64,000 nucleotides of DNA, taken from NCBI GenBank assembly GCA_018873245.2, contig JAEMBT020000006.1:2173855-2237854 (forward strand). Direction: 5' to 3'. Source of the DNA: Archegozetes longisetosus. Lineage: Eukaryota; Arthropoda; Arachnida; Sarcoptiformes; Trhypochthoniidae. Position numbers and translations under genes: made by a program. Under the pieces are notes generated by a model. That model saw only the letters and a list, made by a program, of their open reading frames with translations, was not told the DNA's origin and made no database searches. Of the stretch, positions 23,782 to 35,574 are shown one piece after another (position 1 is the first letter of the stretch; each line of letters starts with the position of its first letter).

Positions 23782-24663
23782 ATTGGCTAAATACTTTAAG
23801 TTATTTATTGATGAAACGTTTCTCAATTATGACGATTACGACCTATTTATTGCGAATCATATATTTTTGAGTTCTTTAGTTGTCAATTAGATACAACGCT
23901 ATATTATGCATAGATTTTTCGCTAAGTACTATCACGTTTACAAAAGCTCAACACTTAGAACATAATTTACTTTTCACTTTGGTCGACACAAATAACAGTA
24001 TCTCTAGGTATTTATATCAAAAGTTTTAGGTACTTATTACGATTCAAATACAATTTTAACTCTTCGTAAGTGTCAACAATATATACTTAAATATTTATTT
24101 TAGAAAAGTTTAACACGAACTAGAGATATTATTTTGGTTAATAAGTCTTCAAGTATGAGCTACTCAAAGATATAAACTGGAATCAAAAGTCAAGTCAAGT
24201 AAGTCTAAAGAATCGGTAAAATTGTGCATCAAACTTAATTGAACAGGATTTAGGTAAGAGAATGTTTAGTCTTAATTCTAGCTTTAAATTGCCCAATCAA
24301 TCAAATTGTAGTTTTCCATAAAGGATACTAGAGAACCGATAGTTTTTATGAGAATGCATTTGACGATCAAACTGATTAATAAAAATAAATGAATTGAAAT
24401 GAAACATTACACAAGCTAGTAATTGACTACCACTAAAATTTGTAATTCATTTATTTGTCATGCAGTTTATGACAAGAATGGCAAATACGATACTATATTT
24501 ATAACAAGTCAACGTCATCTCACTATTTGATTAATGAGCATATCTTGACATAAGTTAAGATCTAATCAGTCAGTTTCAGAAAATTACAGTATTTTTGTTA
24601 TTAAAATTTAGCTTTCGTTTTACAAATCATAAGAAATTAAATAAATTTAGACCTAAGTTTGAG
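23782..24663. other. Spacer between the two protease genes
   Basis: About 0.9 kb of AT-rich sequence between the 3' end of protease B and the ATG of protease A. It presumably carries the promoter of A. No other gene is seen. Confidence 0.5.
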
Positions 24664-27396
24664 TCAAAAGCTAACCAAATTGTCACCAGATATAAGATCA
24701 TACCACTCTCTAAGAAGAATATTTATAATTTTAGACTTTAATACTTTGTGGTGTTCGAAAATGGTTGATCCGATCCACTGAACAAAATAAGATACTTTTG
24801 TGTAGATTCCTGAAATATAACAAAATTAATACACGCATAGAAGTTTTTGATAGATAATTGAATACCAGCTTCCTTTCTTCCTCCGCAAGAACCTCCAGTA
24901 GACACAATACCAACAATCTCATATCTGCTTGTGTTGGGGTTAAGCCTAACTAAAGGACCTCCAGAATCACCCTATCAATATATACAAAAAAACGTAAAAA
25001 CTAATTGCATGGAAAGAGATGATAGTTTTTATTTTTATATTTTCTAACATAGGTTTAAGTTTTTAAACAAAAACGATAGATTGAGTTTTTATGTGCCTAT
25101 TAATGAAGAGATAGTGAATATTGTACAAACTCGATAATTGAATGCACGCGCTGTTTCTGTTGCAAATATGATTTCTGATAACTATGCAGTAGAGAATATT
25201 TTTTAGGAACAATGTCTGTCTGACAATCTTCGCTTAATTCAATTTGATTCAAAATTAAAAAGGATAGCAATTAGCGATTCCATTAACTTTTCTGATCAAA
25301 CTATTTAATACATTCTATGTATAACTAGCGCGTGCACTCTATAAGTTATTATTGCTTTGTTTAGGAAATGAAATTGCTTAAAAATGAAACACTGAAGAAT
25401 TGTTTTAAAAACTTTCGAATCAAACTAAAATAATATAAACCTGACACGAGTCCTGTCCTCCTTCTTCGCGACCGGCACATATCATACTTTCTCTAACATC
25501 GAAGTAAGGCATCCATTTGCGACAAACATCATTAGAAACAATTGGGACTTCGGCTTGTTTAAGGACCAAATCGTTACCGGTTAATTGAGTCGAACCCCAG
25601 CCGGTCACATAACATATATCTTGAGGTTTTAACTCTTCCATCAGTTTAGGTAAACAAACGGAACTAATAAATGAAGAATTAACAGGTAGAGGAGCATTCA
25701 ATTTGATTAATGCCAAGTCATTAGCCTTTCTTTGAGACCACGGAGTATTAGGTGGAAGTTCTTTGTTTCCCTTATAGTCAGGATGAATATAAATATTTTC
25801 GATATATCTGATAACTTCGGTCTTATCTCGAACTAGTTTTTGATATTTTCCAAAGTGGACTTGCCATTCATTTGGCTTAGGGTATTCATTGAAACAGTGG
25901 GCAGCTGTTAGTATCCATTGGCGGTTAAGAACAGATGCGCCACATGTATGGCCATCGGGTTCGTGCTCCGGTATCCTCATGGATACCATCCACGGCCAAC
26001 TGCCTGAACAATAGATTAAAACATGAGAAAAAATTAGGCCTTAATTTGCGTTTAATCGACCGAACGTTGCAGAACGTGCAAACTCAAACCGACCTAACCT
26101 GTTGTTCTTTGAGAGAGTGTTTCCTAGACATATTTGTAAGTTAGGCCAGATCTACATGTTCTGTAACAATCGGTGAGTTGAAGATCGGCTTAAGCCAAAA
26201 ACTACTATTAATAGGGCATTCCTGAAGTCCATGGATATGTAAATGAGTTTTGTATTATTTAAAGCACGTGCTCTACTTAAAATGTAAATTAAAGACAAAA
26301 TAAATTTATTACAAACTTTGAACTATTGACAAAAGTTATAAAATAAAGCTTGAATAAAAGTGAAAATTCTCATTTGAGTCCATTCACGACTGAAAATCTT
26401 TAATATATGTAAAAGTTGTCAGATAACAATCATTTGGAACTCAAATTTTTCGAATGCAAAACTAGAAAGTTTGTCACTAATTTGTATTTTAAGTAAAACA
26501 TGCGCTGCAAATAAAACAGAACTTATTTCCTTGTCCATACACTTTAGAGACACCTCATTTGAAACTTATTTTGAACTTAAAATCTTCAATATTTCAAACA
26601 TGATAGAAAAATATTGAATTATCTGAAACCTGGTATCGCTTGACGTCCGCCAACTATTCTCATAAAGTTGAGTTGTGGAGCAATTTTAGGTTTACCGCAT
26701 TGATCAGGGAAACTTAAATCAAATATCTCACTCGTACAATTCTGTTCATCAGTTCCATCTAAACAGTCATCAACACCATCACAACTTTGTTTCGCATCAA
26801 CACATTTAATCCCATTCCTACACGATATCTGATCCTTATTGCAATGAACCGGAACTGGTCTTTGCTGAAAGTAAAGCATAAATCCCACAGTTGTTGGATT
26901 TTCAAGTCCTATAAACCTAAGATAAAGCACTCTTCCCGGCGATCGATAGTTCGGTAGATTTCTCTGTGAACCTGAAAAGCGCTCAATGAGCGGCGCACTT
27001 GAATTGTAACCATCGTATAGATAGAGTCCATCCCTATAATTGTAATCTAGTTCTAACGAGTTGAACCTTATGAAAAATGAATTATTCTCTTCTGCTATCA
27101 AAAGCCACGAACAGGTAATGTTTGGTGGATAATAATGAAATCCATCGAAGTTTAATGAATTAATGTACCCGTAATGTTGTCGTACAACTAGAGGCTGTGT
27201 TTCTGGACTACAAGCAAGGCTTGCATTTACTGGTAATATATCTATACCTATCATAACAAAAGATAAGTTTTTAAAGCAATTTTCAACTTTTCAATGACTT
27301 ACCATCATTTTGTTCACTTTGAACTAGAGTTGAAAATAAACTTAGTTTTAATAGAAGTATATTAAGTAAAACTGAAATAAAAAGTTTTAAACTCAT
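24664..27396 (-). CDS. CUB-LDLa-trypsin-like secreted protease B
   Basis: Five exons: 27396-27303, 27247-26630, 26003-25441, 24971-24866 and 24809-24664. They are GT-AG and in phase, giving 508 aa. Order: signal peptide (about 30 residues), CUB domain (FHYYPPNITCSWLL, YDGYNSSAPLIERFSG), LDLa module (CRNGIKC, CDGVDDCLDGTDE), activation site R-IVGG, trypsin domain. The catalytic residues are His in LTAAHC, Asp in ANDLALIKL and Ser in SCQGDSGGP. The Asp of QDSCQGDS gives trypsin-like specificity. It is a tandem paralogue of protease A, same strand and domain order, but introns differ. B is interrupted inside the PG-SWPW motif and near the C-terminus (KEAG-IYTKV). A instead has introns at REW-LVSAAHC and VY-VIGWG. 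Intron 2 has a weak donor (GTTTCA) and is about 0.6 kb. Secreted multidomain arthropod proteases act in digestion, clotting or immunity; the sequence does not say which. Confidence 0.87.
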
Positions 27397-27596
27397 ATTA
27401 ATAGGAGTTTTCTGTAAAAGTTGTCAAACGATTGTATATTTTGATATTTTGTATTAAAGTTGTGATTATAAAGGAAAAAATATCATGATTAAGTTCGTAA
27501 TGACAATGTTATCGCAACAAAAATGAAACAACACAATAAAAATAATATCACAAACATTGCGACATAAAATCATCAGTCGAAGAAATATTTATTTAG

Positions 27597-29506
27597 TTAA
27601 AAAAAATCGTTATATACATGTATACATTGTAGATTAATTAGGAGATAGCGTGGGTTGTTTCTTAATATTGATTCACAAATAGATTCTTTAGGTGTAAATT
27701 CATGTAGAATTAAAGTATAAGAAAATATGACAACTATAGCACTTCCCATAAATTTTTTAGTGATAGAGACTAAACCAAATATCGTTAAACTCGAGCCTTC
27801 GGATACTGACCACATAAAAAACTTTATCTGTTTAAAAGTCAATAATCTTAATGAAGATGGAAATCATTTTTTACAGCAATTAAGTCTTACTTTGCTATAA
27901 GGGTTTGTTTGAACTTCTATAGAGCGTTAACCCCTGATAGCAGAGCATCACTTAATTATGAAAAGTTTAATGAATTACCCTTTTATATAAATCGTCAGGA
28001 ATGGTTTCTCTAGAACGCAGACAAATTTTAACTATAATCTCATCCAGTTCTTTAGATTCTGCGTTTACATCAGCAGCTCTCTTGATCAATAGCAGCAAAG
28101 CTGACAAAAAAGGCATCGTTATCAACGGAATAACAAGTAATTGAAGACTAGGCGACCAATTCTCAAATGCATTCAAAACATACTGAAAGTAGAGTGAAGT
28201 CTGAAAGAAAGTACACCAAAAATGCCCACGATCCAGTATTTGAAGAAATCATCAACAATAGTAACTTTATTGAGATAGTGTTGATAGATGTATGTTAATA
28301 TACGAAATTGCTTCATACTTGGTAGACTTCTAGCAAGCCCAAATTGCCAAGCCCAATCATTCAAGTGCTGAAATCTCCATCTCAACACTTGACAAAAAGT
28401 CATATAAACCCACAGAATTGTAAGCCATGCACAAGAAGTTAATAAAACATTAATTATTTCGGCGACAAATGTGAAACTTAATTGAATGGGTTGTAATAAA
28501 TAATAGCTAACATATAGATAAGTGAAACAACAGCCAAAGGCAACAATTTGCCTGACAAAAAAGTTGACTAGTTTCCACATAAATTCAGTGCTGAACCGCA
28601 ATTTTAACTTATGTCTAGTTTCTTTGCCTAAATGCTCATTTTTATTAACGAGTTTATGTTGGCCACCAAAATAATCATAATGAATATCAACGAAGGATGC
28701 TCTGACTGGCGGTGTTTCTTCGAAACAGTCCAATATATCAGTCATCCAACAATTACTACCCAAACCTATTATCCACATAACATCACTAACTATAACAACT
28801 GCTAAATTGAATATAATTGGATAGATTTGAAGCCATACTGAATCGTATAATTTCTTATTAGTTGACAATGTTTCCAAAACATGATATGCACTGTTTAAGA
28901 ATAACAGATGATAAATGACTAGTAATGTCAGTAAAGTTGCTGTCTTCAAGATGGCTTTCAGTTTATTCGATTTGAAATCACCTGAGGAATTTAGATAAAC
29001 TGGTGCCCCAATTATTGATAGTACTGTTAGCCATAGGTTTAGGTACGGATGTTTGTTAAAACCGAATTTAATACCTTCCGGAGGAGTGTATTTTGGTTGT
29101 CTTAGTTGTTTAGGTTCAGATTTCCATATTTTTTGCTTAAGGAATGGAGAACTTTCTGGTATATTATCTATTTTGATTTCTGGACTAGGATCTGATATTG
29201 TATTTATTGATCGGCCAGAACGAATATCACTCATTTGAACTGAATGGTTATCATTTACATCAATAATTGGACTGTATTGTACATCTGGCGATCCTGCCAC
29301 AGGTTCGTCCTCATTCAGTTCATTCTCGTATTCTTCAACTAAATCTGAAAGGTCATCAAATTCTCTAAAGAATTTTTCAAAAATAAGTCATGAAAAGTAG
29401 TTTATATCGATAGCAATATTCTGTAATTTACAATTACATACCCCTCCTCTCGATTGATTAATTTACGTTTTTTCAATATTTTGTCTGTAGTCCTATTCGG
29501 TGGCAT
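27597..29506 (-). CDS. Gustatory-receptor-like chemoreceptor, one apparent frameshift
   Basis: Exons 29506-29442 (ATG, 22 codons), 29364-27979 and 27827-27597, with GT-AG junctions. The product would be about 560 aa: a charged cytoplasmic N-terminus of about 110 residues, then seven or so hydrophobic helices. This topology (long intracellular N-terminus, receptor core, late short exons) fits arthropod gustatory receptors, which are ligand-gated cation channels in sensory neurons. Exon 2 is open down to about 28203. There the frame ending FFKYWIVGIFGVLSF must shift by one base to continue as TSLYFQYVLNAFENW. The exon length is one base short of a whole frame with both junctions in phase 0. A 65-nt intron (28267-28203) would also restore frame but would remove a predicted membrane helix, so a one-base deletion is the better reading. 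The last exon boundary is inferred from frame only. Confidence 0.72.
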
Positions 29507-30046
29507 GTTTTCGATTGTTTTTCCTAAATCTCATATATAATTATTGTTTTGGAACTTTTTTCGCGAGTGCGACTGTGGTAAGTATGTCAGGTAAGTATAA
29601 TTTGACACCCTCTAAAAAACATCTTTAGCCTTATCTCAACTCTAGGTTATTATCAGAGTCCTATATTAAAGGAAGATAACTTTTGGTGTTGGCACTAAAC
29701 TAAAGGCACAGTATCAGAATTTGATGAATGCATTTGTAAAGTAATTATTAGGTGAAATTTATTTCATAGTCACGTTAACATCGATTTGCTTACAAATGCG
29801 AAATTATTTGTGTGCACGTTTCAATTTAAGGTTGAGTCAACATTTTCTACTGACTCCTCAGTATCAAAGTTTTCGCGCCAACTTTAATGACTTACGTCAT
29901 AATTAATTTGAATATCTTACACATTTCATTATTTGATAAATAACTTATCTAATCCTTTCGATGTTAAAAATATATATAGTATGACGATCAATTCATTCAC
30001 ATATAGTCCGTTGATCGGATCATTCATCTTGACAATTCTATAATCT
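29507..30046. other. Spacer 5' of the receptor gene
   Basis: About 0.5 kb of AT-rich sequence upstream of the receptor ATG at 29506 and before the first decayed receptor unit. No coding frame is supported. Confidence 0.4.
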
Positions 30047-30760
30047 TTAAAAATAGTTTGAATAATAATGAGATAATCTATTGAATGTTATCAAAAAATT
30101 GAATTAGAAGTTCAATGTTTAAATAGATTAGATTCAATCAATCAATCAAATAACAACTAATTTTATATGAACGAGAGTAATTGATGGTAAATAATTTCGA
30201 ATAGCATAACACAACTATCTTCCCGCCAACTCTCAATAAATGATATCAACTTTTGATAATAAAATTGCAATCGAACACATGCTCAAATATTTAAGTTAAC
30301 TTTAACCTTGATCGTAGCAAATCACTTCAGTAAGTTATCATTATAGACTACGAGTTGATCCAACAGTTTATTTGGTTTGTTAGCTTCAAAATTAACTGAA
30401 GATGAGATTTGAATAATGGATAAAAATATGTAAGTCTGTGTACTTAAGCCAATAATCATGATCGATGAACAAATGGTATTGGTTTGAGCAAGTAGTATAC
30501 TACATAGACTTGCAATTATTGCTGAGCCTCACATCGATCAAATAGATCATGAATATTTTGATCAAAAAATCATATGATATTCATTGAACTGAGCCATTGA
30601 AATATTGGAGAAATGTGCATGCTGCATATTTTCTCTCTCAGCTAGAATTCTGTTATTTACTTTTTTAAGTCTTATTTTGATATAACAACAAATCAGGTAG
30701 AGACGATCATTTGCCATAAGTGTATATTAAATGTTATAACAATATGGAAGCAATAGATTG
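30047..30760 (-). pseudogene. Decayed chemoreceptor unit 1 (3' part only)
   Basis: It shares with the units at 34.3-35.6 and 36.6-38.8 kb a terminal 31-nt exon after TTCAATAG (30077-30047), a preceding exon start CAAAAG-TTG, and an exon reading SILLAQTNTICSSIMIIG. That exon carries a TGA (30324-30322) where unit 3 has Arg in NRFATIK. The following exon has lost its conserved ERIGQKRVGF-type motif. The 5' half of the receptor was not found, so this is a truncated relic. The family is inferred from the shared exon layout and from unit 2's LIERIGQKRVGF motif. Confidence 0.6.
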
Positions 30761-31349
30761 TTAGGATTATCCATAACTGAAGAGCTGACGATTACTGGCA
30801 ACAGATTAAGAGTGAAAAATAACATCGGAGTGATTATTTGAGTAAATGAGTATATAAATAATCGTTTTTTGCGCTTTTATCAATTCATAAATTCTCTCTT
30901 TATATCTTTATTTTCAGCACTTTTAGGTCAAATCAAACCCGATATCAGATAAGATAAGTTTGTTTTATTACAATTTTATGGTGCAATATTAGGTGAAACC
31001 AGTGAAAATTGCAATTTTATATCTTCAAAAGTATATTTAATGATAAAATAATAATTACATATCTAATGAATATATCCACTTCCCGTCTGGTTGACAAACG
31101 CCCAGAGAGGTCAGAGGTGTCTCATACCAGTGGTGCTAGTTTTTGAATTGATTTGCCTCATAACTTTTTCGTGCATAGTATGAAGTTGAACTAATATGAG
31201 TTAAATAAAATTTAGTCAAACTAAGAATAATATAATTAATCCAATTATTATTATCAAGAGTTTGTAATGTATGCAAATCAAAAGCATTCAAATTATGTGT
31301 CTAAAGTAGCAGACATTGAAGAGTCCTTATTAATAGATCTATTCAGATA

Positions 31350-33160
31350 TTGGATAAAACAGTTTCTGCAAATTATGAAGTGGAACAATATTTAGATTAT
31401 TCTAGTTGTGACAGCATTAGTGATTTGGAGGACTGTGATAATGACGATACAGATTCTGGTTACAAAACACTTGTAAATAGTGATCATATTAATAAAGGTA
31501 AATCAATTATGGAAGTCCAAATGTACTCCTTGTCTGACTTTTGAAACTAAAAAGAAGAGTAAAAATTAAATGATAGTGTTATGAACCGAAGATTAATATT
31601 TGTAGTTGTACTTTTCCAAACTTTTGAGGGCCTGCTGGCCCTTGAATAGAAGTTCGAGGTCCAATTGACCACCACATGAAAAATTCTCGAAAAGCTCACT
31701 CTCAAATTGATCCATACAACTTAAAGTATTTATTGAAGGTTCAAATGTTTGATGAATCCCTCAATATTTTACTTGAGGGACTGTGGGAAAACACGACCAT
31801 TAGTCCTCTAGTTCTTTATGCGAACGAACTTCTATGCAAGAAAGCTTTATGAAAACTGAATCAGGGTTCGAACTTTTTAGAGATTAAATGCTCACCACAC
31901 AAAAATTCGTTTTTAAAACATTCAATCTAATAAAATAGTATCAGTCTTTCATCTGAAAAACCTCAAAAGACCTCAAGATAGCGCAAGATTAAATAAATGT
32001 TTTCAAAAAACATTTTTTATGGTTAGCATTTAATCTCTAAAAGGTTCGAATTCTGATTCAGTCTTGAAAAAACTTCCTTGCGCACAAGTTCGTTCACACA
32101 ATGAACTAAATGACTAAATATTGAATATTAGTCTTCGGTCTAAACTTATCTATTAGTTTTTGCTCAGTTTTTTGGTTTTAAGAGTCAGATAAGGAGTACA
32201 TTTCGACTTCTATGCTTGAAATATATTTTCGAACAAATGAAAGAAATTGCAAAATATTCGCAGTTAGAAATGGAAAATTAAGATCATTCGATAATACTAA
32301 AGAATAGATAGATATATAAAATTAAACAATATCAGAGAAGTTTACAGAATGATAGATTACGTAGAAAAGGAGGAACCCATAAACAAATAGTCCAAATGAA
32401 GACATGTGTTCGAAAATTTTATAATAATCGAAACAAATATTTACTTACTGGTGGTTTAAACTTTAAAAAAGTGGGCTTTAAAAAATCACTTCAACTAGAC
32501 TTTAACTTCAAAGCTGGTAATTTCAAGAAAAATATAGCATTGAGTCACGAAAAGTCAAAATTTATTACAAAAAGAGATGAAATAACGCAGCTAGAAGACA
32601 AGTTAAAGGCTGAAAATTTTGTTAAAAGTATTGATCAAATTATTTATGATTACAATTCTAATGATGTGTTGAGCACAGACCAATCTGGCTTCAATTATGA
32701 GATCTACAAAGACAGAACGTTTATATTGTAGAAAAGATACTTATGCAACAGTGGATCCTGTCTATTCAATAACTCATTTCTATATTAATGCAGTAGGTTT
32801 GAGGAAAGATTTGTTGGAAAATTATTACTTTTAAAAGAAATGAACAGACAATTTTGTCCAAAAGTTAAAAGAGATTATTTAAAGCAAATAATATATTAGT
32901 GGTGTGCAGTGCCTCTGATAGATTCGCAAAAAATATTATTAAGCCAAACATTAATCAAGATTTTGTCTTACCTGTTGATTCGTGGTCAGGACATAATAAA
33001 ACAAATATTTACAATGATATCTTTCCAAATATCAATTGCAACTAACAAATAATACCCCCGGAAACTACTGGTCAAATACAAGCAACAGATAAAGTATTAT
33101 TTTCGCAACGAGAATACTTCGTAAAAGTGATGTACAGTCACAATGATTTAGAAGATTTGT
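31350..33160 (+). mobile_element. Relic of a DDE transposase gene
   Basis: Broken frames on the plus strand recall the DDE-superfamily transposase-derived proteins common in arthropods. From about 32340 the frame reads RKGGTHKQIVQ, then an open stretch (32396-32731) with STDQSGFNYEI, which holds the first catalytic Asp. Later, in another frame near 32960-33130, come LPVDSWSGH (second Asp) and IIPPETTGQIQATD (third acidic position). Stop codons and frame changes separate these blocks, so it cannot encode an active enzyme. An acidic open frame at 31350-31500 may be its N-terminus or unrelated. A foldback repeat (31503-32220) sits between. Terminal inverted repeats and a target-site duplication were not identified, so the outer limits are approximate. 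Confidence 0.65.
31503..32220. repeat. Foldback (hairpin) element with long inverted arms
   Basis: The left arm is about 31503-31606 plus 31797-31940; the right arm is about 31980-32220. For example GTACTCCTTGTCTGACTT on the left pairs with the complement of AGTCAGATAAGGAGTAC on the right, and GAGATTAAATGCT pairs with AGCATTTAATCTC. The match continues with scattered mismatches through most of both arms. The left arm carries about 190 nt with no partner on the right. The loop is only about 40 nt. This is a non-autonomous foldback or MITE-like structure, lying in the DDE transposase relic. Confidence 0.7.
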
Positions 33161-34258
33161 ACATAGAAGTAATATAATGAAAATGCAATCTTTAATATTT
33201 AACAAGTTTGAGTTGCCTTTATTTGATTATATGCTAAGATATGTCTGATATATATCAGGGTTGAGTTCAAATACAATTGGTTAAAAAATTGATTACACTA
33301 GGAATGGTTCCATTTAGTTAAGTGCTTACTTATACAATTTTACTTAAGCAACTATTGCGTCTATTTTGTCCGGAATCACTCAATTCAGTTGAATTCTAAG
33401 GAGAGCACGTTTATTATCATAAAATATTTGTATACCGAAATTTCTCTTGAATAATGTTTAAACTACATTAAATACCATTATTTCGTGTTTACAGTAAAAA
33501 TTCATTAATGGATCATATATCATCAACAAAAATAATTGGCTTAAGAAAATAGATAAGTGCCAATAAATTAACGTTTTAATATCCAATGATCAGGAGTTTT
33601 GCTCACATTGTTAATTCAATACTATAAGTGACTTTGAATTTATTTTCTCACCATATTATTCACCTAAAAACTTGATAATCGACTAAATTTTGTCGTTGCT
33701 TGGGATCGATTTTAATTTGATACTGATTAACTTAAAAATTTGCCTCTGATTAATAATAGTTACACCTTTACAAATACGACCAAGAACTTTACGTTTCAAT
33801 TAGAACTTCGATATCACTATGAAATAATAAGTTTATTTGACCTTTCGATGCCAGGCATAAGTTAAGAATTAATAACAGAAAAAATTAATTAAAATAATAT
33901 CTAGATTAATTTAATATTTGACGAAAAAATTAAATATCTATTTATACAGTACAGTACTTTACAGAAAAACCTGCCAATGAAGGTACTATTTTTTTATGAA
34001 GAAGTCAGTGGCCACTTTGACAATCAAAATAGCCTAGCTTGAGCCCGCAGATCATTCTAAGTCTAAGAGTACCAAAAAAATATTGTCTCTGCGATGACCA
34101 CAGGCCAAGCATTCCGAGTATGGAACAGAGAGACAAACAGTTAAGTACGAGTATTATTTCTAGTATACCATATCAGGAAATAAATGCTTATATATTCTAG
34201 TTTGAAGTCCATACAATTATATTCGTCCGAATCATTTGTTTTGATATTTCTATTATCT
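33161..34258. other. No gene seen
   Basis: AT-rich sequence between the transposase relic and the second decayed receptor unit. No supported coding frame. Confidence 0.4.
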
Positions 34259-35574
34259 TCAAGAATAGTATAGATAATAACGAAATAATCTGTTGAATAT
34301 AATTTTTAGAAAAATTAAATTTGATTAACAGAAAAACATGAGAACTCACTTCATAGCATCGAAAATAATAGTAAATAATTTGCAACGCGAAAATCCAACT
34401 CTTTTCTGACCAATTCTTTCAATAAGGGTCAATAACTTTTGATCAAAAAAATTGTCCTAGAAGCTTTAAAAGAAAATATTCGAATAAAAATTATTATGAA
34501 TTGTTTGCCTAACCTGACTACTGAATTACTAACCTTAATTTTTGCCCTAAGGGATTTATTATTGCAAACCATTAGTTGATTTAACAGTCCATATGAAAAT
34601 CCACAGTTCATCCTGAAAATTAACTGAGGAGAAAGTTTTATAATGAATAGAAATATAGAAGCCAATACAACCATGTAATATATGAAGATCAATAAACTAA
34701 CTAAATTAGTTTCTCTAAATAACACACAATAAAAAGTTGTTACGCAAAGCGATCTTAATGTTAACAAAATTGATAAATATTTTGACCAAAACTATTGTTG
34801 TATTGATTGATCTCAGAATACATTGAATTGAACAATCGAAAGATTCGAGACATGTGTCTCTTGTTAATTGTCTTACTACTTGGAATTTTGTCATTTATTT
34901 GTTTAATTCTTGTTTTAATATATCGACAGATTAGACAGAAGTAAATGATTAGCCAAAGGAAAATATTCGATATGTAGTAATTAGCACAGTGTCAAAAATA
35001 TAGTATTAAGAATACCGAAAACTATTGTCTCCGTAATTCAATAGTTAGTAATAATTACTAATTATTATTGATGACAAACTTAGAATCACAGCAAATATTA
35101 GTATAATTATGCAATTTGTTTGTTTGCAGATAAAATACATGACTTTAGTTATTCGAACCAATTTATAGATTTGCTGTTCATCAGTCATTCCAATACTTTT
35201 GGCTAAACTAAACCCGACATCATTTCAAATACTTTGAGAAAACAAGGTGAAACACCATTCTTATAATTATAATAATAAATTAGTTGTGACGTGAGAGCTA
35301 TCGCAACATTCAAATGATATCTCAAACCGTAAGAGTAAGAGAAGTCTCCTATGATAACGAAACTATACTCATTTTTGTCCGACAATAGCAATAGAGTGGT
35401 TTCTTTGACCGTCAAAACCATGTTCAAAGTGAAAATTAGTATTAGGTCATGAAATTTGGATCTTTTCGCATCATTTTTTGTTGTTAGACATAAACCAATC
35501 CTAAACAATTGATCCTCAGCTGAATCGATGACAATGCCTTGTTGTGAAGGTTGATTTGTATGAAGACTATTCAT
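34259..35574 (-). pseudogene. Decayed chemoreceptor unit 2 (nearly complete)
   Basis: The best-preserved unit. It starts with ATG at 35574 and an open frame to 35203 (123 codons). After a frame change comes KSIGMTDEQQIYKLVR, then a helix and ICRYIKTRIKQIN...SEINQYNNSF, then the TM-rich frame 34767-34429 ending RAKIK before a GTTAGT donor. An exon with LIERIGQKRVGF follows, then a 31-nt last exon (34289-34259). Spacing and motifs match gustatory-receptor C-terminal halves. Lesions: TAG at 35205-35203 where SGLV should continue as SPKSIG, one base short in the A-run just after it, and one base short in the run at 34788-34791 (SF-WSKYL). Two of the three lesions are single-base losses in homopolymers, so assembly error cannot be excluded for those. 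Confidence 0.65.
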
